DNA of 54,261 nucleotides from Mycobacterium alsense (GTDB lineage: Bacteria > Actinomycetota > Actinomycetes > Mycobacteriales > Mycobacteriaceae), in contig NZ_MVHD01000039.1 of NCBI RefSeq assembly GCF_002086635.1, positions 1 to 54,261 of the forward strand, in the 5' to 3' direction. Made by a program: the position numbers and the translations under genes. Within the stretch, counting starts at the first letter, position 1. Every line of letters starts with the position of its first letter. The notes beneath the pieces were generated by a model, which saw only the letters and a program-made list of their open reading frames with translations, had not been told where the DNA came from and did not search any database. Positions 46,301 to 53,748 of the stretch are shown here, piece after piece.

Positions 46301-47522
46301 CGATGTCTTCGTGGTGGTCGACGACTACGACGACCTATACGGCAAGGACATGGTGCTCGGCGACCGCATCATCTCGCTGAGCAGCCGCGGACCCGAGTAC
46401 GGGGTGCACGTGATGTGCAGCGCGGGCGGCTGGATTCACGGGCAGCGGCAGAAGCTGCTGCAGAACGCCACCGCGCGCATCCAGTTGCGGCTGGCCGAGC
46501 CGGGGGAGAGCCAGATGGGCCAGTCGGCGATCGAGTCGCGCGAGGCGGCGCGACGAACCTTGAACCGACCGGGATTTGGTCTGACCGACTCGTTGCACGA
46601 ATTGCTCGTCGGACTTCCTGTGGCCGTCGACCCGGCGACCCGCACGCGGGTGGACACCCCCGACGTCGGCGCCCGGATCGCCGAGGTGGCCGGGGTCACC
46701 AAACACGCTGTCCTGCAACGGCTGCCGGACCGCGTGGCGCTGGAGCCGATTCTGCAGGCCCACGCCGCCACGCGGCCCCCGGACGAGTTGTCGATCGCGT
46801 TCGCGATCGGCGAGCGACACCAGCTCGGGCCGGTGCCACTGCGGCTGTCCGACACCCCGGGCCTGATGATCTTGGGCCGCCAGGGTTGCGGCAAGAGCCT
46901 GTCGCTGGTGGCCATCGGTGAGGCGGTGATGAGCCGATTCAGCCCGGAAGAGGCCCAACTGACGCTGATCGACCCCAAAGCCGCCCCGCACGGGTTGCGG
47001 GATTTGCACGCCCCGGGCTATGTGCGCGCCTACGCCTACGACCAGGACGAGATCGACCGGGTCATCACCGAACTGGCCCAGCAGGTCCTGCTGCCCCGGT
47101 TGCCCCCCAAGGGCCTGAGCCAGGAGGAGCTGCGCGCGCTGAAGCCGTGGGAGGGGACGCGGCACTTCGTGCTCATCGACGACGTGCAGGACCTGCGGCC
47201 GGCGCAGTCGCAGAGCTATCCGGCGACGCCGCCGGTCGGGGCCGCGCTGTGGATGCTGATGGAACGCGCCCGGCAGATCGGGCTGCACGTGTTCACGACG
47301 CGCAACAGCACCAACTGGGCGACGTTGCAGATGGACCCGTGGATGAGGTATCAAACGTCGGCAAAAGTCGCGCAGCTTTATATGGACAACGATCCGCAAA
47401 ACAAGATCAACCGGCTTGTTCGCGCCCAAATGTTGCCGCCGGGACGCGGATTGTTGGTGAGCGACGAATCCGACGTCGAGGGCATTTTGGTGGGCCTGCC
47501 ATCGATCGTTGCCGGCCAATAA
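43302..47522 (+). CDS. eccC2: ESX-2 FtsK/SpoIIIE-type ATPase EccC2
   Basis: This 1406-residue ATPase drives type VII export and recognises the C-terminal signals of Esx and PE substrates. Two membrane segments lie at about 37-58 and 64-85 (IWVMIGVPALIVALIGTIVMLYV; FFPLMGIGAFSMLAF). Three nucleotide-binding domains follow, with P-loops VIGTSGSGKS near residue 529, VVGAKQRGKT near 890, and ILGRQGCGKS near 1190. The middle P-loop is unusual in Gln-Arg. Aspartates for Walker B include VLLVIVDEYLEL, VFVVVDDYDDLYG and HFVLIDDVQDL. It matches M. tuberculosis EccC2 (about 1396 residues). The start ATG at 43302 follows eccB2 by three bases. Confidence 0.94.
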   Translation: MSKRAFPISRVKIQPPKPVRVAPNAPIALPEREPRNIWVMIGVPALIVALIGTIVMLYVSGVRSLSTGFFPLMGIGAFSMLAFSGRFGRARKITWGEMEKGRRRYLRDLDSNRDEIQNAVCAQRKWQESVHSDPRGLGAIIGGPRMWERGRGDVDFLEVRLGTGVQHAPDSVLSVTWPDIASDEELEPVTGQALRDFILEQRKIRDIAKVVNLRSAPGFSFVGDDLNRVRSLMRSVLCSLAVFHNPRDVKLMVVTRNPELWSWMVWLPHNLHDELFDACGWRRLIFTTPEELEATLGSELHMKGRRGQWTPLAAAAPTTTGSALETAQPDTGAELGPHWVIVDDNTGSPEAWESVVGQVGKAGITVLRIASRPGIGVGFDKDQLYEMSERHTVPAGAANGSVKARRNGEVAEDDDGRPAPLLRAGGKFFAHADQLSIPRAYRYARAMARWSPTSSAEIADSTSGAAELLRALGIGDPRDLDVDRLWAERRGRGDERWCEIPVGAKPNGELQNVIIRAKDFGGFGFHSVVIGTSGSGKSEFFLSLVYGIALTHSPETFNVIFVDMKFESAAQDILGIPHVVAALSNLGKDERHLAERMRRVIDGEIKQRYELFTSVGARDANDYEEIRLAGRDLPPVPVLLVIVDEYLELFANHDKWIDLIIHIGQEGRGANVFFMLGGQRLDLSSLQKVKSNIAFRIALRAESGDDSREVIGTDAAYHLPSKENGFALLKVGPRDLEPFRCFYLSAPFVVPKRAEVVRTVDMTLTQPRLYNWQYQPLDEADAAALQAASAADEEPDEFLLHDDGFKKKKIVDVLRESLHTVPHRAPRRPWLEPLENPEPVDVVVAGWRGKPWHVDYGRNPGLVFPVGVMDIPEESTQVVHAIDALRSNIIVVGAKQRGKTTTLMTLMCSAAMMYTPSRVTFFCVGGATMAQVGSLPHIADIVSPKDTEGIERILSSMDALIDAREDAFRRANIDLDGFRERRFGPGSDGLGGTDPNDPFGDVFVVVDDYDDLYGKDMVLGDRIISLSSRGPEYGVHVMCSAGGWIHGQRQKLLQNATARIQLRLAEPGESQMGQSAIESREAARRTLNRPGFGLTDSLHELLVGLPVAVDPATRTRVDTPDVGARIAEVAGVTKHAVLQRLPDRVALEPILQAHAATRPPDELSIAFAIGERHQLGPVPLRLSDTPGLMILGRQGCGKSLSLVAIGEAVMSRFSPEEAQLTLIDPKAAPHGLRDLHAPGYVRAYAYDQDEIDRVITELAQQVLLPRLPPKGLSQEELRALKPWEGTRHFVLIDDVQDLRPAQSQSYPATPPVGAALWMLMERARQIGLHVFTTRNSTNWATLQMDPWMRYQTSAKVAQLYMDNDPQNKINRLVRAQMLPPGRGLLVSDESDVEGILVGLPSIVAGQ

Positions 47523-47834
47523 CGGACGCAAATTTCACTGCATTAAGGAATGGAATGCGCGGGCCGGACCACCTGCGGATCCTCTTGTGAAAACGCCGCT
47601 TTCACACCAGGGTCCGGCCGTGCGCGACCAGTGACAGGCGTTGCAGGTGTGGCAATAGCGGCCGCTGCGGTCCAAGTGGCATTAATTCAACGTAAGTACA
47701 ATTATCGCCCAACATGATTGATTTTCGCACCCGTGGATCGCCGGATAAATATTGGGAATACGCGATCGGCGCGCAGGCACTACACTGTCCAATCATTCGC
47801 AGCGGTGGGACTGCGAGAAGGTTCGGAGGGAAAT
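47523..47834. promoter_or_regulatory. Spacer before PE36 with a likely internal promoter
   Basis: This 312-base region separates eccC2 from the substrate genes and is lower in GC than its flanks. It holds a perfect 7-bp inverted repeat, TGTGAAA at 47587-47593 and TTTCACA at 47601-47607, and a -10-like TACACT at 47781-47786 (TTGGGA at 47752 is a distant -35 candidate). A 64-codon antisense frame in it is not gene-like. Confidence 0.5.
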
Positions 47835-48134
47835 ATGTCGTTTACCGTCCAGCCCGAGGCTGTCTTGGGCTCAGCCGGAGCGGAATCGGCGATCAGCGCG
47901 GAAGTCGAGTCGTCTGCGGCGGCGGCCGCGCCGGCCTTGCTCGGCGCCATGCCCATGGGCAACGACCCTGACTCGGCCCTGTTCGCCACGGCGCTGAACG
48001 CGTGCGGGGGTGCCTACCTCGGCGTGGTCCAGGAGCACGCGGTGCAGCGCGGGCTCTTCGCCGGAACGCAGAGCATCGCGGCGTGCGTCTACACCGCCAC
48101 CGAGGCGGCGCGCAGTCTGACACTCGGGGTGTAA
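47835..48134 (+). CDS. PE family protein PE36
   Basis: This 99-residue PE protein starts MSFTVQPEAVLGSAGAESAISAE and ends with YTATEAARSLTLGV, where YTATE fits the YxxxD/E type VII export signal. The start ATG at 47835 has GGAGGGA upstream; an in-frame upstream codon at 47718 was rejected because its extension is not PE-like. It pairs with the following PPE69 and lies between eccC2 and esxD in the ESX-2 cluster. It probably is exported by ESX-2 with PPE69. Confidence 0.9.
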   Translation: MSFTVQPEAVLGSAGAESAISAEVESSAAAAAPALLGAMPMGNDPDSALFATALNACGGAYLGVVQEHAVQRGLFAGTQSIAACVYTATEAARSLTLGV

Positions 48135-48141
48135 GCGGCTC

Positions 48142-49338
48142 ATGCCTGACCCAGGGTGGGCGGCGCGCCCACCCGAAGACAACGACCTCCTCCTCAAGAC
48201 GGGGACCGGGGTGGCCACGATGTTGGCCAACCAAACCGCCTGGACGGCCGTCGGCGCGAGCCATCACGCTTCGGCCAGCGCGTCGATGATCAACACGGCA
48301 GTGACCTCGGCGAGTTGGCTGGGGGCAGGGTCGCTGGGTTCGGCCGCGAGCGTCACCGCGCTCAACGCCTCGCTGCACGGATTGGCCGGCTGGGTGGACG
48401 TCAAGCCCGGGGTGGTCGCGGCGGCGATCACCGCCTACGAGACGGCCAACGCCGCCATGCGCCCGGCGCCGGAGTGCACCGCCAACCGGGTCGAAGAGGC
48501 GGCCGACAACATCGCCAATCCGAGCGTGTTTTGGACCCTGACCCCCCGCATCATCTCGCTGGACACGGAGTACTTCGGCGTGATGTGGCCCAACAATTCG
48601 TTGGTCGGCTCCAGCTACGGCGCCACGCTTGCCATGCTGGCCGAAAGTCTGGCAATTCCCCCGCCGCTGGCGACCATGGGCGCCTCGCCGGCCGCCCCCG
48701 CCGAGGCCGCCGCCGCGATCGGCCAGGCCGCGGGCGACGCCGCGGCCGGCGATGGAATGCGCGCCGCCTTTCAGGGGGCGCAGACGGGCACGTCGGGCGC
48801 CGGTCAGGCGGCCTCGGGCGGACAAGGCATGGGCGGCCTGAACACCTTCATGGAGCCGGTGCAGTCGGTGATGGGCGCGATCCCGCAGGCTCTGCAGGCC
48901 CCCGTGCAGCTGATGCAGGCGCCGATGAGCGGCGCGATGCAGCCGCTGCAGTCGGTGATGGGCATGTTCGCCGGGCCCGGCGCCGGGCTGGCGGGCGCCG
49001 GGACACCGGCCACGGCGGTCAGCGCCGTTTCGGCCGCGCCGAGCGCGTTAAGCGGCGCCGGTGGCGGCGGGGCGTCGCTCGGCGGGGGCGTTCCCGCGAC
49101 CACGTTCACCCGTCCGGTCAGCGCGTTCGAGCCCGGCAGCGGCGGACGCCCGGTGGGGCTGCGACCCGGTGGCGCGCTGGGTGTCGCGGAATCGCTGCGG
49201 TCCCCTACCACGACGGCGACGCCAGCCGGCGCGCCCGTCGGCGGCATGCCGGTGGGAACCGCAGTCGGCGCGCACGGCGGGTCCGACAAGAAAACCGAGC
49301 AGCCCGCCATGGTGCGCGTCGTCGACGAAAGAGTCTGA
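48142..49338 (+). CDS. PPE family protein PPE69
   Basis: This 398-residue PPE protein starts MPDPGWAARPPEDNDLLLKTGTGVATMLANQTAWTAVGASHHA, where the PPE triplet falls at residues 10-12 and the Trp in NQTAW is the conserved PPE tryptophan. The N-terminal 170 residues form the helical PPE domain; a Met/Gln-rich central part and a Gly/Pro-rich C-terminus follow. It should bind PE36 and be guided by EspG2 to the ESX-2 channel. The gene begins eight bases after the PE36 stop; the ATG at 48142 is close to the M. tuberculosis start. Confidence 0.92.
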   Translation: MPDPGWAARPPEDNDLLLKTGTGVATMLANQTAWTAVGASHHASASASMINTAVTSASWLGAGSLGSAASVTALNASLHGLAGWVDVKPGVVAAAITAYETANAAMRPAPECTANRVEEAADNIANPSVFWTLTPRIISLDTEYFGVMWPNNSLVGSSYGATLAMLAESLAIPPPLATMGASPAAPAEAAAAIGQAAGDAAAGDGMRAAFQGAQTGTSGAGQAASGGQGMGGLNTFMEPVQSVMGAIPQALQAPVQLMQAPMSGAMQPLQSVMGMFAGPGAGLAGAGTPATAVSAVSAAPSALSGAGGGGASLGGGVPATTFTRPVSAFEPGSGGRPVGLRPGGALGVAESLRSPTTTATPAGAPVGGMPVGTAVGAHGGSDKKTEQPAMVRVVDERV

Positions 49339-49467
49339 AACGGGCTGCGCAAAGGGTGAACTGACACATCTGAATAGCCGCCATACACTTCGACCCAACC
49401 CCCGAGAAACCACCGGGAAGAACAAATCAAAAGGGAAAACGCCTAACCGCAGAAGGAGAAGCCCACC

Positions 49468-49791
49468 GTGTCAATTGTCGTAGACGCCAACGTATTACGG
49501 AGCATGAGCGACGCGATCCAGGCGCACATGGAACACGCGATCGCGATCGGCCAGGGCTACCTGGCGAACCAGGAAAACGTCATGAACCCCGCGACCTGGT
49601 CGGGTGACGCCGTCGTCGCCTCGCACATGACGGCTTCCGAAGTTACGAACGACCTGAACAAGGTCTTGACGGGTGGCACCCGTCTGGCCGAGGGCCTCAA
49701 GCAGGCCGCGGCGCTGATGGAAGGCCACGAGGCCGACTCCCAGCACGCGTTCCGCGCCCTGTTCGGCGGCACCGCGCACAACATCACCTAA
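49468..49791 (+). CDS. esxD: ESAT-6-like protein EsxD
   Basis: This 107-residue WXG100-family protein starts with GTG at 49468: (M)SIVVDANVLRSMSDAIQAHMEHAIAIGQGYLANQENVMNPATWSGDAVVASHMTASEV. The Trp-Ser-Gly of TWSG at the helix hairpin turn is the WXG motif. It forms a heterodimer with EsxC, encoded 35 bases downstream, and is exported by ESX-2. AGAAGGAG lies upstream. A 129-base spacer separates it from PPE69, so esxD-esxC may have their own promoter. No signal peptide is present, as expected. Confidence 0.9.
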   Translation: MSIVVDANVLRSMSDAIQAHMEHAIAIGQGYLANQENVMNPATWSGDAVVASHMTASEVTNDLNKVLTGGTRLAEGLKQAAALMEGHEADSQHAFRALFGGTAHNIT

Positions 49792-49826
49792 CCGCCAGCC
49801 CAATTCGCTTCAGGAAGGAAGTCACC

Positions 49827-50114
49827 ATGTCAAACCCCATCGCTTACAACCCCGGTCCCGTCGCCGACTTCGCGGCCGATGTCGGATCCCGCGCCGGTCA
49901 GCTCGACGCCATCCACGCCGACGTGGCCAACAAGACCAACGCGCTGCAGGAATTCTTCGCCGGGCACGGCGCCATGGGTTTCTTCGACGCGCAGTACCAG
50001 ATGCTGTCGGGGCTGCAGGGCCTCATCGACACGGTGCGCCAGCACGGCACGACGACCGGCCACGTGCTCGACGGCGCGATCGCGACCGACAACCACATCC
50101 GCGGCCTGTTCTGA
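49827..50114 (+). CDS. esxC: ESAT-6-like protein EsxC
   Basis: This 95-residue helical protein reads MSNPIAYNPGPVADFAADVGSRAGQLDAIHADVANKTNALQEFFAGHGAMGFFDAQYQMLSGLQGLIDTVRQHG, the EsxC sequence. The turn between helices reads HGAMGFF where a WXG motif would be, so it lacks the tryptophan; this is normal for EsxC homologues. It pairs with EsxD. The start ATG at 49827 has GGAAGGAAG upstream. A strong hairpin follows the stop. Confidence 0.93.
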   Translation: MSNPIAYNPGPVADFAADVGSRAGQLDAIHADVANKTNALQEFFAGHGAMGFFDAQYQMLSGLQGLIDTVRQHGTTTGHVLDGAIATDNHIRGLF

Positions 50115-50134
50115 AATCGCCCGGCACAGGCGAC

Positions 50135-50174
50135 AAGGGTGGGGCGCCGACGCTGTCCGCGTCGCCCCACCTTT
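50135..50174 (+). terminator. Strong hairpin between esxC and espG2
   Basis: AAGGGTGGGGCG at 50135-50146 pairs with CGCCCCACCTTT at 50163-50174 over 12 positions with one G-T pair. An inner stem CGACGC/GCGTCG (50148-50153, 50159-50164) is an alternative. No long U run follows. It may terminate or attenuate transcription or protect the 3' end of esxD-esxC mRNA. Confidence 0.65.
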
Positions 50175-50207
50175 GCCATGTGGCGAGCTGGCTGAGGTGA
50201 ATCTTCC

Positions 50208-51038
50208 GTGCTGACAACAACGATCGACGGCCTGTGGGTGCTGCAGGCGGTCACCGGCGTGGAGCAGCTGTGCCCCGAGCTGGGCCTGCGGCCGTTGGTG
50301 CCGCGGCTGGAGACACCGGAGCTGGCGCTGCGCCATCCGGTGGTCGCCGAACTCAAAGCCTGCGGTGCCCTCGACGAGGCCGGAAACGCCGACCCGATGA
50401 TCCGGGAGTGGCTGACCGTGCTGTTTCGGCGCGACCTCGGATTGCTGCTCCACATCAGCGTGCCGGGCCGCGACCGGACCCGCGCGGCCATCTGTCGGTT
50501 CGCCAACTGGTGGGTGGTCCTGGAACGCCACGGCGACATGGTTCGTCTCTATCCGGCGGGCACCGCCAGCGAGTCGGGCACGGCCACCGAACTCGTGGTG
50601 GGCCAAGTCGAGCGGCTGTGCGGGGTCGCGGAAGCGGCGCCGCTGCGGCCGGTCACCGTCGACACCGCCGAGCTGCAGGCGTCGGTCCATGACGCCACCA
50701 GCCTGAAATCGTTTCTGCTCCAACAGCATTTGGATGTCGACCAACTCCACATTCTCACCATGGCCGCCGATCCGACGCGGTCGGCGTACGCGGCCATCGT
50801 GGCGCTGCAGGCCGGTGTCGGCCCGGAAGTGACGGCCAGGCTCGCAATCGGGGAGTCGACGGTGGCCATCGTCGATACCTCCGCCGGCCGGCTCTGCGTG
50901 GAAGGCGTGATCTCGGGTGGCCGCCGCTACCAAGTCCTGTCCCCGGGATCGCGCACCGACATCGGCGCGGCGGTGCGCCGACTCATCCAAAGCCTGCCCG
51001 CCGGCGAGGAGTGGTACTCCTACCGGCGCGTGGTCTAA
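50208..51038 (+). CDS. espG2: ESX-2 PE/PPE chaperone EspG2
   Basis: This 276-residue EspG protein binds the tip of PPE69's PE/PPE dimer in the cytoplasm and carries it to the membrane channel. The family N-terminus TIDGLWVLQAVTGVEQLCPELGLRPLVP is present, as are the central sheet residues RAAICRFANWWVVLERHGDMVRLYPAG and the C-terminal YQVLSPGSRTDIGAAVRRLIQSLPAGEEWYSYRRV. The start is GTG at 50208. It follows the hairpin by 33 bases. The next gene begins after a 128-base spacer. Confidence 0.92.
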   Translation: MLTTTIDGLWVLQAVTGVEQLCPELGLRPLVPRLETPELALRHPVVAELKACGALDEAGNADPMIREWLTVLFRRDLGLLLHISVPGRDRTRAAICRFANWWVVLERHGDMVRLYPAGTASESGTATELVVGQVERLCGVAEAAPLRPVTVDTAELQASVHDATSLKSFLLQQHLDVDQLHILTMAADPTRSAYAAIVALQAGVGPEVTARLAIGESTVAIVDTSAGRLCVEGVISGGRRYQVLSPGSRTDIGAAVRRLIQSLPAGEEWYSYRRVV

Positions 51039-51166
51039 GTGAGCGCGCCAAAGTCGGCAAGCGAAGCCGTTACGACCAATCTTGCTAAAAAGCAAACCCG
51101 AACGCGCCGCTAATGCGCTTCGAGGGTTTCATACGGGTTTGATGCGTAAACGGAGTATCACGAATC

Positions 51167-52213
51167 GTGTTAGCATCGACGGTCGTGACGACCTCTTGGA
51201 ATGACCCCAATATGTTCGACGAAGAGAGGCTTGGGCGGGGGGATCCGCCAGCGGTGCGCCACCGGGATTCGGTATCGGATACCATGCGTATTACCGATTT
51301 AGCCGCTCCCCGAAAAATCCCGCCGGGTTCGGGCTGGCGAAAATTCATTTACAACATTTCGTTCCGCAAGATAAATCTCGGCGAATCGCCGGGGGAACGC
51401 CATTATCGCGAATTAAAAGAACGCATCCGCCGGCATATCCGCCGACAATTTGTGATCACCCTGGTCTCGGGCAAGGGCGGCGTCGGGGTATCCACGATGG
51501 CCGCGTGCATCGGTGGTGTCTTCCGCGAATGCCGACCGACGAACGTGATCGCCATCGACGCCGTCCCGGGCTTCGGGACGCTGGCCGACCGGATCGACGA
51601 GTCGCCGCCCGGCGACTACACGGCCATCATCAACGACACCGACGTGCAGGGCTACGCCGACATCAGGGAGCACCTGGGCCAGAACGTGGTGGGGCTCGAC
51701 GTGTTGGCCGGCAATCGGACCTCCGACCAGCCCAGGCCACTGGTGCCGGCGATGTTCGCCGGGGTGCTGGCCCGGTTGCGGCGAACCCACAACGTCATGG
51801 TCGTCGACACCGCCCCCGACCTCGAGCACCCCGTCATGAAGACCGTCCTGGACAACACCGACACCTTGGTGTTCGTCTCGGGGATCACCGCCGACAGGTC
51901 CCGGCCGGTGCTGCGCGCCATCGACTTCCTCAGTGCGCAGGGCTACCACGAGCTGGTCTCGCACAGCACGGTGATCATCAACCACTCCGACAGCGCCGTG
52001 GACAAGGACGCCCTGGCCTATCTGACCGAGCGGTTCACCAAGGTCGGTGCGACCGTGGAAGTGATGCCGTTCGACCCGCACCTGGCAAAGGGCGGCATCA
52101 TCGACACCGTCCACGAATTGAAGAAGAAGTCGCGGCTACGACTGTTCGAGATCACCGCGGGGCTCGCCGACAAGTACGTGCCCGAGGCAGGCGCTGAGAG
52201 GGCGCAGCAGTGA
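51167..52213 (+). CDS. MinD/ParA-like ATPase of ESX-2 (Rv3888c-like)
   Basis: This 348-residue protein has a variable N-terminus of about 90 residues, then FVITLVSGKGGVGVSTMAACIGGVFRECRPTNVIAIDAVPGFGTLADR, resembling EspI of ESX-1. The P-loop reads GKGGVGVST, so the second, nucleotide-binding lysine of KGGxGK(S/T) is Val. The rest of the fold is intact: VMVVDTAPDLEH, HSTVIINHSD and MPFDPHLAKGGIIDT. ATP binding may therefore be weak or absent. The start is ambiguous; I took the GTG at 51167, and GTG at 51185 is an alternative. The stop overlaps the eccD2 GTG as GTGA. It corresponds in place to Rv3888c. Confidence 0.88.
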   Translation: MLASTVVTTSWNDPNMFDEERLGRGDPPAVRHRDSVSDTMRITDLAAPRKIPPGSGWRKFIYNISFRKINLGESPGERHYRELKERIRRHIRRQFVITLVSGKGGVGVSTMAACIGGVFRECRPTNVIAIDAVPGFGTLADRIDESPPGDYTAIINDTDVQGYADIREHLGQNVVGLDVLAGNRTSDQPRPLVPAMFAGVLARLRRTHNVMVVDTAPDLEHPVMKTVLDNTDTLVFVSGITADRSRPVLRAIDFLSAQGYHELVSHSTVIINHSDSAVDKDALAYLTERFTKVGATVEVMPFDPHLAKGGIIDTVHELKKKSRLRLFEITAGLADKYVPEAGAERAQQ

Positions 52214-53748
52214 CCGAGCGGTTACAGCCGCACAAGGTAGCTTTTCCAGCGCGGTGTGCAGTCAACATCTCCTACGACAAACACCTGTGCTCCCAGGTGT
52301 TTCCGGCGGGGACGCCGGTGGAGGGTTTCTTCGAAGGCATGGTCGAGCTGCTCAGCGACGACCTGAAGCGTAAGGGCTTTGACGGCGTCGCCCTGCCGCC
52401 GGGCAGCTACGAGTTGCACAAGGTCAACGGGGTACGCCTCGACATCAACAAGAGCCTCGACGAACTCGGCGTCCAAGACGGCGACACGCTGGTGCTGGTG
52501 CCCCGCGTCGACGGGGAATCATTTGAGCCGCAATACGAATCGCTGTCGACCGCACTGGCGGCCATGGGCAAGTGGCTCAGCCGCGAAGGCGGCGATCGGA
52601 TGTTCGCGCCGGTGTCGGCGCTGACGGCCGCCCACACCGCGATCGCGATCGCGGCCATGGCGGTCAGCGTGGTGGTGGGGCTGACCCTGCGGGAACGCGC
52701 TTATGCCGACAGCTTGATCCCGGCGGCGGTTGCCGGCGGGGTGGGTCTGCTACTCGCCATCGCGACGGTCGTGGTCTTTCGGGGATGGCCCCATCGTCGC
52801 GACATGTTCAGCGGATTCGCTTGGCTCACGGTGCTTTTGATCGCCGTCGCGGGCGCCTGCGCTCCGCCCGGTCGGCTTGGCGCGCCGCACGCGCTGATCG
52901 GCCTCGTGGTGGTGATCCTGGGGGCGGTCGCGATCAGCGCGGCGACGCGCAAGCGGTGGCAGACCGCCGCGGCGACCGCGGTGGTGACGGTGTGCGCCGT
53001 CGTGGCCGCCGTGGCCACGGCCCGGATGTTCAGTCCGGTCTCGGCGCAGGTGCTGTCGGACTGCGTGCTGGTCGGCCTGCTGGTGCTGGTGCGGATGGCA
53101 CCGACGATCGCGCTGTGGGTGGCGCGCGTGCGGCCTCCACACTTCGGATCCATCACGGGGCGCGACCTTTTCGCGCGTCGTGAGGGCATGCCCGTGGACA
53201 CGGTATCGCCGGTCACCGCCAAGGAGACCGAGGACGAGGACGACGAACTCACCGACATCACCGCCCGCGGTGCCGCGATCGCCGCGTCGGCGCGGTTGGT
53301 CAACGCCATTCAGATGGGCCTCTGCCTCGGGGCGTCGATCGTGCTCCCCGTCGCGGTGTGGGGGGTGTTGGCACCCGGTCACCGCTGGGCGTGGTTGGCG
53401 TTGCTGGTGGCAGGCCTGGTGGTGGGCATCTTCATCACGCAGGGACGTGGGTTCGCCGCCAAGTACCAGGCGGTGGCGCTGGTGTGCGGGGCCTGCGCGG
53501 CGGTGTGCGCAGGCATCGTTAAGTACGCGCTGGCCGGCCCGAGGAACCTTGAGACCGGTCTGATCTGGCCGGTCGCGCTGGTGGTGGCCTTCGCCGCATT
53601 CGGTTTGACCGCGGCGCTTTTGGTGCCCGCGACGCGATTCCGGCCGTTGATCAGGTTGACCGTGGAATGGCTCGAGGTGTTCGCCATGATCGTGTTGCTG
53701 CCGGCCGCCGCGGCGCTGGGAGGGCTGTTCACGTGGCTGCGCCACTGA
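52210..53748 (+). CDS. eccD2: ESX-2 core component EccD2
   Basis: This 512-residue EccD has a ubiquitin-like N-terminal domain of about 95 residues (CAVNISYDKHLCSQVFPAGTPVEGFFEGMVELL through LGVQDGDTLVLVPR) followed by eleven predicted membrane segments from about residue 130, separated by an acidic loop (AKETEDEDDELTD). It forms the membrane pore dimer of the type VII system with EccB, EccC and EccE. The start GTG at 52210 overlaps the previous stop as GTGA. The mycP2 gene overlaps its end by 16 bases. Confidence 0.93.
   Translation: MTERLQPHKVAFPARCAVNISYDKHLCSQVFPAGTPVEGFFEGMVELLSDDLKRKGFDGVALPPGSYELHKVNGVRLDINKSLDELGVQDGDTLVLVPRVDGESFEPQYESLSTALAAMGKWLSREGGDRMFAPVSALTAAHTAIAIAAMAVSVVVGLTLRERAYADSLIPAAVAGGVGLLLAIATVVVFRGWPHRRDMFSGFAWLTVLLIAVAGACAPPGRLGAPHALIGLVVVILGAVAISAATRKRWQTAAATAVVTVCAVVAAVATARMFSPVSAQVLSDCVLVGLLVLVRMAPTIALWVARVRPPHFGSITGRDLFARREGMPVDTVSPVTAKETEDEDDELTDITARGAAIAASARLVNAIQMGLCLGASIVLPVAVWGVLAPGHRWAWLALLVAGLVVGIFITQGRGFAAKYQAVALVCGACAAVCAGIVKYALAGPRNLETGLIWPVALVVAFAAFGLTAALLVPATRFRPLIRLTVEWLEVFAMIVLLPAAAALGGLFTWLRH

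Noticed and set aside
47602..47796. Antisense 64-codon frame in the eccC2-PE36 spacer
   Set aside because: No ribosome binding site, no family resemblance, and it overlaps probable regulatory sequence.
49827..50114. EsxC lacking the WXG tryptophan as a damaged gene
   Set aside because: HGAxGFF at the turn is the normal EsxC form in M. tuberculosis as well, so it is not a defect.
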